Under the pieces are notes generated by a model. That model saw only the letters and a list, made by a program, of their open reading frames with translations, searched no databases and was not told where the DNA came from. DNA of 8,289 nucleotides from Candidatus Hodarchaeota archaeon (GTDB taxonomy: Archaea > Asgardarchaeota > Heimdallarchaeia > Hodarchaeales > Hodarchaeaceae): NCBI GenBank assembly GCA_016839665.1, contig JAEOTU010000205.1, positions 1 through 8,289 on the forward strand. Reading direction: 5' to 3'. Positions 5,947 through 8,289 of this stretch are shown here, in pieces. Numbering within the stretch: position 1 is the stretch's first letter; every line of letters starts with the position of its first letter. A program made the position numbers and the translations under genes.

Positions 5947-7857
5947 TCAAACATTATTGAAATCTTTATTCCCTTCAGATTCAGCAGAATCTACAGGCTT
6001 CGTACTTTCAGTAGAATCTACAAGCTTCGCACTTTCATCAGAGGGTTCATCAAACGATGATAATACCTGGTCAAGAGAATCTACAGGTGTTTTCTCGGGC
6101 TGATCTGGTGTTGAAGGAACTGTAACCTCAGGAGCTCTTCGTGATTGAACAAATTTTCGGATAACAAAGCCAATACCGAAAATAAAGCCCATATAGAACG
6201 CAACGGATTCGACATAATCGAAAATGCCTACAACGCTTGTCAGAATACCCTCAAGATTCCAACTTTTGAGAGGTGCATCAGGAAAACCAAGCATATAGAT
6301 ATCACCAAGAATGTTTGTGATTATCAACACGAAAGCAGTCGAAACAAGTAGAAAAAAGAAAGAAAGACGTTCTTTTACTCGTGGAGTAATAAGTGTAACA
6401 GAGAGGAACTTAAAGGCACCAGCTATGATGAAGTAGAGAGGTAAAAGTAGAAATGGGATATATCTGAGGGTTGGTAATGCAACATTAAACCAGTTTGATA
6501 ATGGTATCACGATACTGTCATAGATTAGATATACTAAGGAAGGAATTTCTAGAATATTTGTTAAAAAGTCAGGTAATTCAACGTGAATCTCTTCCGTTAA
6601 CATTACTAAGATACTACGAAGGCTATTCCACGATAATCCTATCCATGCTGAAAACATAATCAGATACTTCACTATCACAGCTAACTTAGGAGGTGAATGA
6701 GTGATAATTCGTCCTGTTCTAGCAACCTCCGCTCCTTTAGAGACAGCTGAAAATATAGCTACGATAGCAAATCCCTCTGCAAATCCAACTATGAACGTAG
6801 CGATAATTGTTATGAAAACGAAGTCTAGTTGAACTATATCAAGTACACTGAACGCATTGTCCCAGAAAGCAAACCATGGATCACGGGTAACTCCAGAAGC
6901 GATATCCCAAATTGACCACGATATGACCGGGAGGAAATACAAAACGACTATTAAGGGGATAATCAATAAGGCATTAACACTTGTGATAAAGGCAGTTATC
7001 TTCAATCCTCGCCATAAAATTAAGAAAATTGTTTTAATTAATTGATAAAGCCACCACAGAGCCATTCCAATAAGTAGAATTCCAACTATTGGCGCAATAG
7101 GAGTAGCTAATAAATTGATAAGAAATATTCCCAGAATTGGAATCCCAATCCAAGCTAAGATTTTGTAGAGTCGCTTATTTTCCTCTTCTTCATTCACTTC
7201 CTCCTCTTTTTGAAAGCGAGAAACTGCTCTCTTGCGAGCAAGACTTGTTAAAATGGATAAGAACACTAACACAGAAAATGCGATTATTACTATGAAGAAA
7301 AAGCCAAAATAAGTATTCCGAGCGGTTTGGTAAAATTCTCGACCTGTTCCTATCTTATCAGTTAATCCAGGAATATCTGCATTAGAAAAAATAAGCACCC
7401 ATTCCATAATGAGAACAGGAAGTAGTTGAAGATAAGTTGGCCGTATATTTAAGAGAGGATTATCCTGATAAAGGAACACATCTAGAAGTAGATAGATGGC
7501 TGAACAAAACGACAATGCCAACGCTGCAAAGAGGAAAAAACGTGTATTATACACCATTTGATCTGTTCTTTCATCACGAAGTCCGAATTCCGACGCCATG
7601 TCAAACAATATTATCTTGGAAAAACCTACAAGGACTAAAATGAAACATATACTTGAAAGAATGACAGCAATCAAATATGCAGGATCTGCCAGCGCATCGG
7701 TAAAATCAAAGGGGGGTGAAAGGTCAATCTCTTCAGAAACGATCATTACGCCGATCACTAGTAGTGCGAGGATGAGAAAGCCAATAATCTTAAAAATCTG
7801 ACTTTTTAAGTATTCTTTCCATGGAATCCTTACGATTTCGGTTACGATTGAAGACAT
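5947..7857 (-). CDS. Polytopic membrane protein of unknown function, 636 aa, with charged repeat-bearing C-terminal tail
   Basis: Not recognised. About 12-13 hydrophobic helices are visible, roughly 22-41, 60-80, 105-128, 141-158, 182-204, 232-250, 254-282, 287-310, 344-372, 394-412, 464-484, 498-518 and 541-569. A short amphipathic N-terminus (TEIVRIPWKEYLKSQ) precedes the first. A strongly charged loop at 206-230 (ARKRAVSRFQ, then EEEVNEEEENKR) divides the protein and is probably cytoplasmic. Residues 571-636 are a soluble, Pro/Ser/Asp/Glu-rich tail, likely disordered, with a 9-residue tandem repeat (KLVDSTES / KPVDSAES) and a related TPVDS upstream. I see no transporter signature, Walker motif, redox or protease motif. 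The ATG at 7857 is backed by a strong AAAGGAG (7867-7873) with a 9-nt spacer. It is the first gene of a two-gene minus-strand unit with the P-loop kinase, and is divergent from the small GTPase. A membrane anchor, channel-like or lipid/glycan-related role cannot be chosen between. Confidence 0.85.
   Translation of the reverse strand: MSSIVTEIVRIPWKEYLKSQIFKIIGFLILALLVIGVMIVSEEIDLSPPFDFTDALADPAYLIAVILSSICFILVLVGFSKIILFDMASEFGLRDERTDQMVYNTRFFLFAALALSFCSAIYLLLDVFLYQDNPLLNIRPTYLQLLPVLIMEWVLIFSNADIPGLTDKIGTGREFYQTARNTYFGFFFIVIIAFSVLVFLSILTSLARKRAVSRFQKEEEVNEEEENKRLYKILAWIGIPILGIFLINLLATPIAPIVGILLIGMALWWLYQLIKTIFLILWRGLKITAFITSVNALLIIPLIVVLYFLPVISWSIWDIASGVTRDPWFAFWDNAFSVLDIVQLDFVFITIIATFIVGFAEGFAIVAIFSAVSKGAEVARTGRIITHSPPKLAVIVKYLIMFSAWIGLSWNSLRSILVMLTEEIHVELPDFLTNILEIPSLVYLIYDSIVIPLSNWFNVALPTLRYIPFLLLPLYFIIAGAFKFLSVTLITPRVKERLSFFFLLVSTAFVLIITNILGDIYMLGFPDAPLKSWNLEGILTSVVGIFDYVESVAFYMGFIFGIGFVIRKFVQSRRAPEVTVPSTPDQPEKTPVDSLDQVLSSFDEPSDESAKLVDSTESTKPVDSAESEGNKDFNNV
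5979..6032. repeat. 27-bp direct tandem repeat, two copies, in the membrane protein tail
   Basis: Two adjacent 27-bp units (5979-6005 and 6006-6032) differ at only a few positions and share AGAATCTACA and GCTTCG blocks. They encode in-frame 9-residue units around V-D-S. The core AGAATCTACAGG recurs near 6075-6090, where TPVDS is encoded, suggesting an older third copy. The unit length is a multiple of three, so copy number can change without breaking the frame. Confidence 0.8.
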
Positions 7858-7904
7858 TTAACATTGCTCCTTTGGAATTTTTCTTGTTTTTGTAGCTTAT
7901 TTCT

Positions 7905-7916
7905 TTAATTTTTTAA
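7905..7916 (-). promoter_or_regulatory. Candidate TATA-like element for the membrane protein/kinase operon
   Basis: Read on the minus strand, TTAAAAAATTAA lies about 48-59 bp ahead of the ATG at 7857, followed by AAAGGAG at 7867-7873. This spacing matches the other candidate promoters in the window. It is the presumed promoter for the two minus-strand genes; no second promoter is obvious in the 41 bp before the kinase. Confidence 0.35.
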
Positions 7917-8117
7917 CATTATTTATTTCATGAGAAAGGACTCTTTAAACTATCAGAAAAAGGAGAATGATTCGGAAACTACCTTTAATTCTAGCCAACA
8001 CTTTCTGACCAAATTAGACGCCCAGGTTTTCTATTTTTGACTCACTAATAATTATTTGATGATATTAAAACAGTTTCATCTAGTAATTGTTGACATATCG
8101 CTTAATCAAAAAGAGTA

Positions 8118-8127
8118 GATTTTAAAA
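8118..8127 (+). promoter_or_regulatory. Candidate BRE/TATA element for the small GTPase gene
   Basis: GATTTTAAAA with a purine-rich stretch upstream (AAAAAGAGTA) resembles an archaeal BRE plus TATA box. The TATA core begins about 53 bp before the ATG at 8174, which predicts a start site in the pyrimidine-rich stretch near 8142-8152 and a leader of about 25 bases. AGAGTGA at 8162-8168 before the ATG could serve as a ribosome site. This is the best-looking promoter in the window. Confidence 0.4.
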
Positions 8128-8173
8128 CCCTATCCCCTTTATCTTTTCTGTCCCAATTTACAGAGTGAAATCA

Positions 8174-8289
8174 ATGAATTACAACAATCAGAAGGCAAAA
8201 TATCATTTGAAAATCATTGTTTGCGGTTCTGGAGCGGTAGGAAAAACATCAATTATTCGAAGATATGTCGAAGATAGGTTTGAATTTAA
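8174..8289 (+). CDS. Ras/Rab-type small GTPase, N-terminal fragment (cut by window end)
   Basis: The first 38 residues of a small GTP-binding protein of the Ras superfamily, a molecular switch that cycles between GDP and GTP. After an 11-residue polar N-terminus comes the first beta strand (LKIIVC, 12-17) and the P-loop GSGAVGKTS at 18-26. K24 and T25 are the phosphate- and Mg-binding residues. The next helix (IIRRYVEDRF) resembles the Rab/Rap 'LLLRYVDNKF' helix and leads toward switch I. In Ras numbering, position 12 is Gly as in Ras and Rap, and position 13 is Ala. The family is widespread in eukaryotes and greatly expanded in Asgard archaea, and this gene is the main reason for suspecting that origin. 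Switch regions, NKxD, SAK and any C-terminal lipidation signal lie beyond the window, so the subfamily cannot be set. The start is supported by AGAGTGA just upstream and by the family's N-terminal length. Confidence 0.9.
   Translation, partial: MNYNNQKAKYHLKIIVCGSGAVGKTSIIRRYVEDRFEF

Larger units (their letters stand above)
7858..8173. other. 316-bp divergent intergenic region with promoters for both flanking genes
   Basis: No credible gene lies between the membrane protein (leftward) and the small GTPase (rightward). Both outer ends carry TATA-like elements and ribosome sites. The middle is AT-rich, with one 13-codon open frame at 7967-8008 preceded by AAAAAGGAGA, but the spacer is only about two bases and the peptide is featureless, so it is not called. 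Nothing else recognisable was found. Confidence 0.5.

Noticed and set aside
6145..7801. Several plus-strand open frames of 62-68 codons opposite the membrane protein gene
   Set aside because: They lie wholly antisense to a long, convincing membrane protein frame, have unstructured compositions and lack ribosome sites; they are shadows.
7967..8008. A 13-codon open frame (MIRKLPLILANTF) preceded by AAAAAGGAGA
   Set aside because: The Shine-Dalgarno-like sequence is only about two bases from the ATG, too close for normal use, and the peptide is short with no recognisable feature.

Overview
The window most likely comes from an Asgard archaeon, though this rests on a few cues rather than a marker gene. 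The sequence is AT-rich. The right edge holds the start of a Ras/Rab-type small GTPase with a eukaryote-like P-loop (GSGAVGKTS), a family greatly expanded in Asgard genomes. The two largest genes, a 1277-residue helical-repeat protein and a 636-residue membrane protein, match no family I can name. Several genes have an archaeal-type AT-rich TATA-like element about 40-60 bp before the start codon. No rRNA, tRNA, mobile element, CRISPR array or phage structural gene is visible.

Layout, left to right. 2-592 (+) is the 3' part of an integral membrane methyltransferase-fold protein (isoprenylcysteine carboxyl methyltransferase / NnrU / MddA-like). A 319-bp non-coding gap follows. 912-4745 (+) encodes a very long all-helical TPR-like solenoid protein. 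92 bp later, 4838-5278 (+) encodes a 146-residue protein with a helical N-terminal domain, a Pro/Gly-rich linker and a short C-terminal segment resembling a WH2 actin-binding motif. The two face the same way and may share function or transcription. A 90-bp convergent gap with a perfect inverted repeat separates them from a minus-strand pair: a P-loop (deoxy)nucleoside-monophosphate-kinase-like enzyme (5369-5905) downstream of a polytopic membrane protein (5947-7857). That pair looks like an operon, with the membrane gene first. A 316-bp divergent promoter region then leads to the small GTPase at 8174, cut by the window end.

How the genes work together is not evident from sequence. The recurring theme is eukaryote-like membrane and scaffold biology: a small GTPase, a large alpha-solenoid, a polytopic membrane protein with a charged tail, and a small linker protein with a possible actin-binding-like motif. 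The strongest candidate for something undescribed is the solenoid plus 146-residue protein pair. The membrane protein plus kinase operon is second. Neither can be assigned a function from sequence alone.
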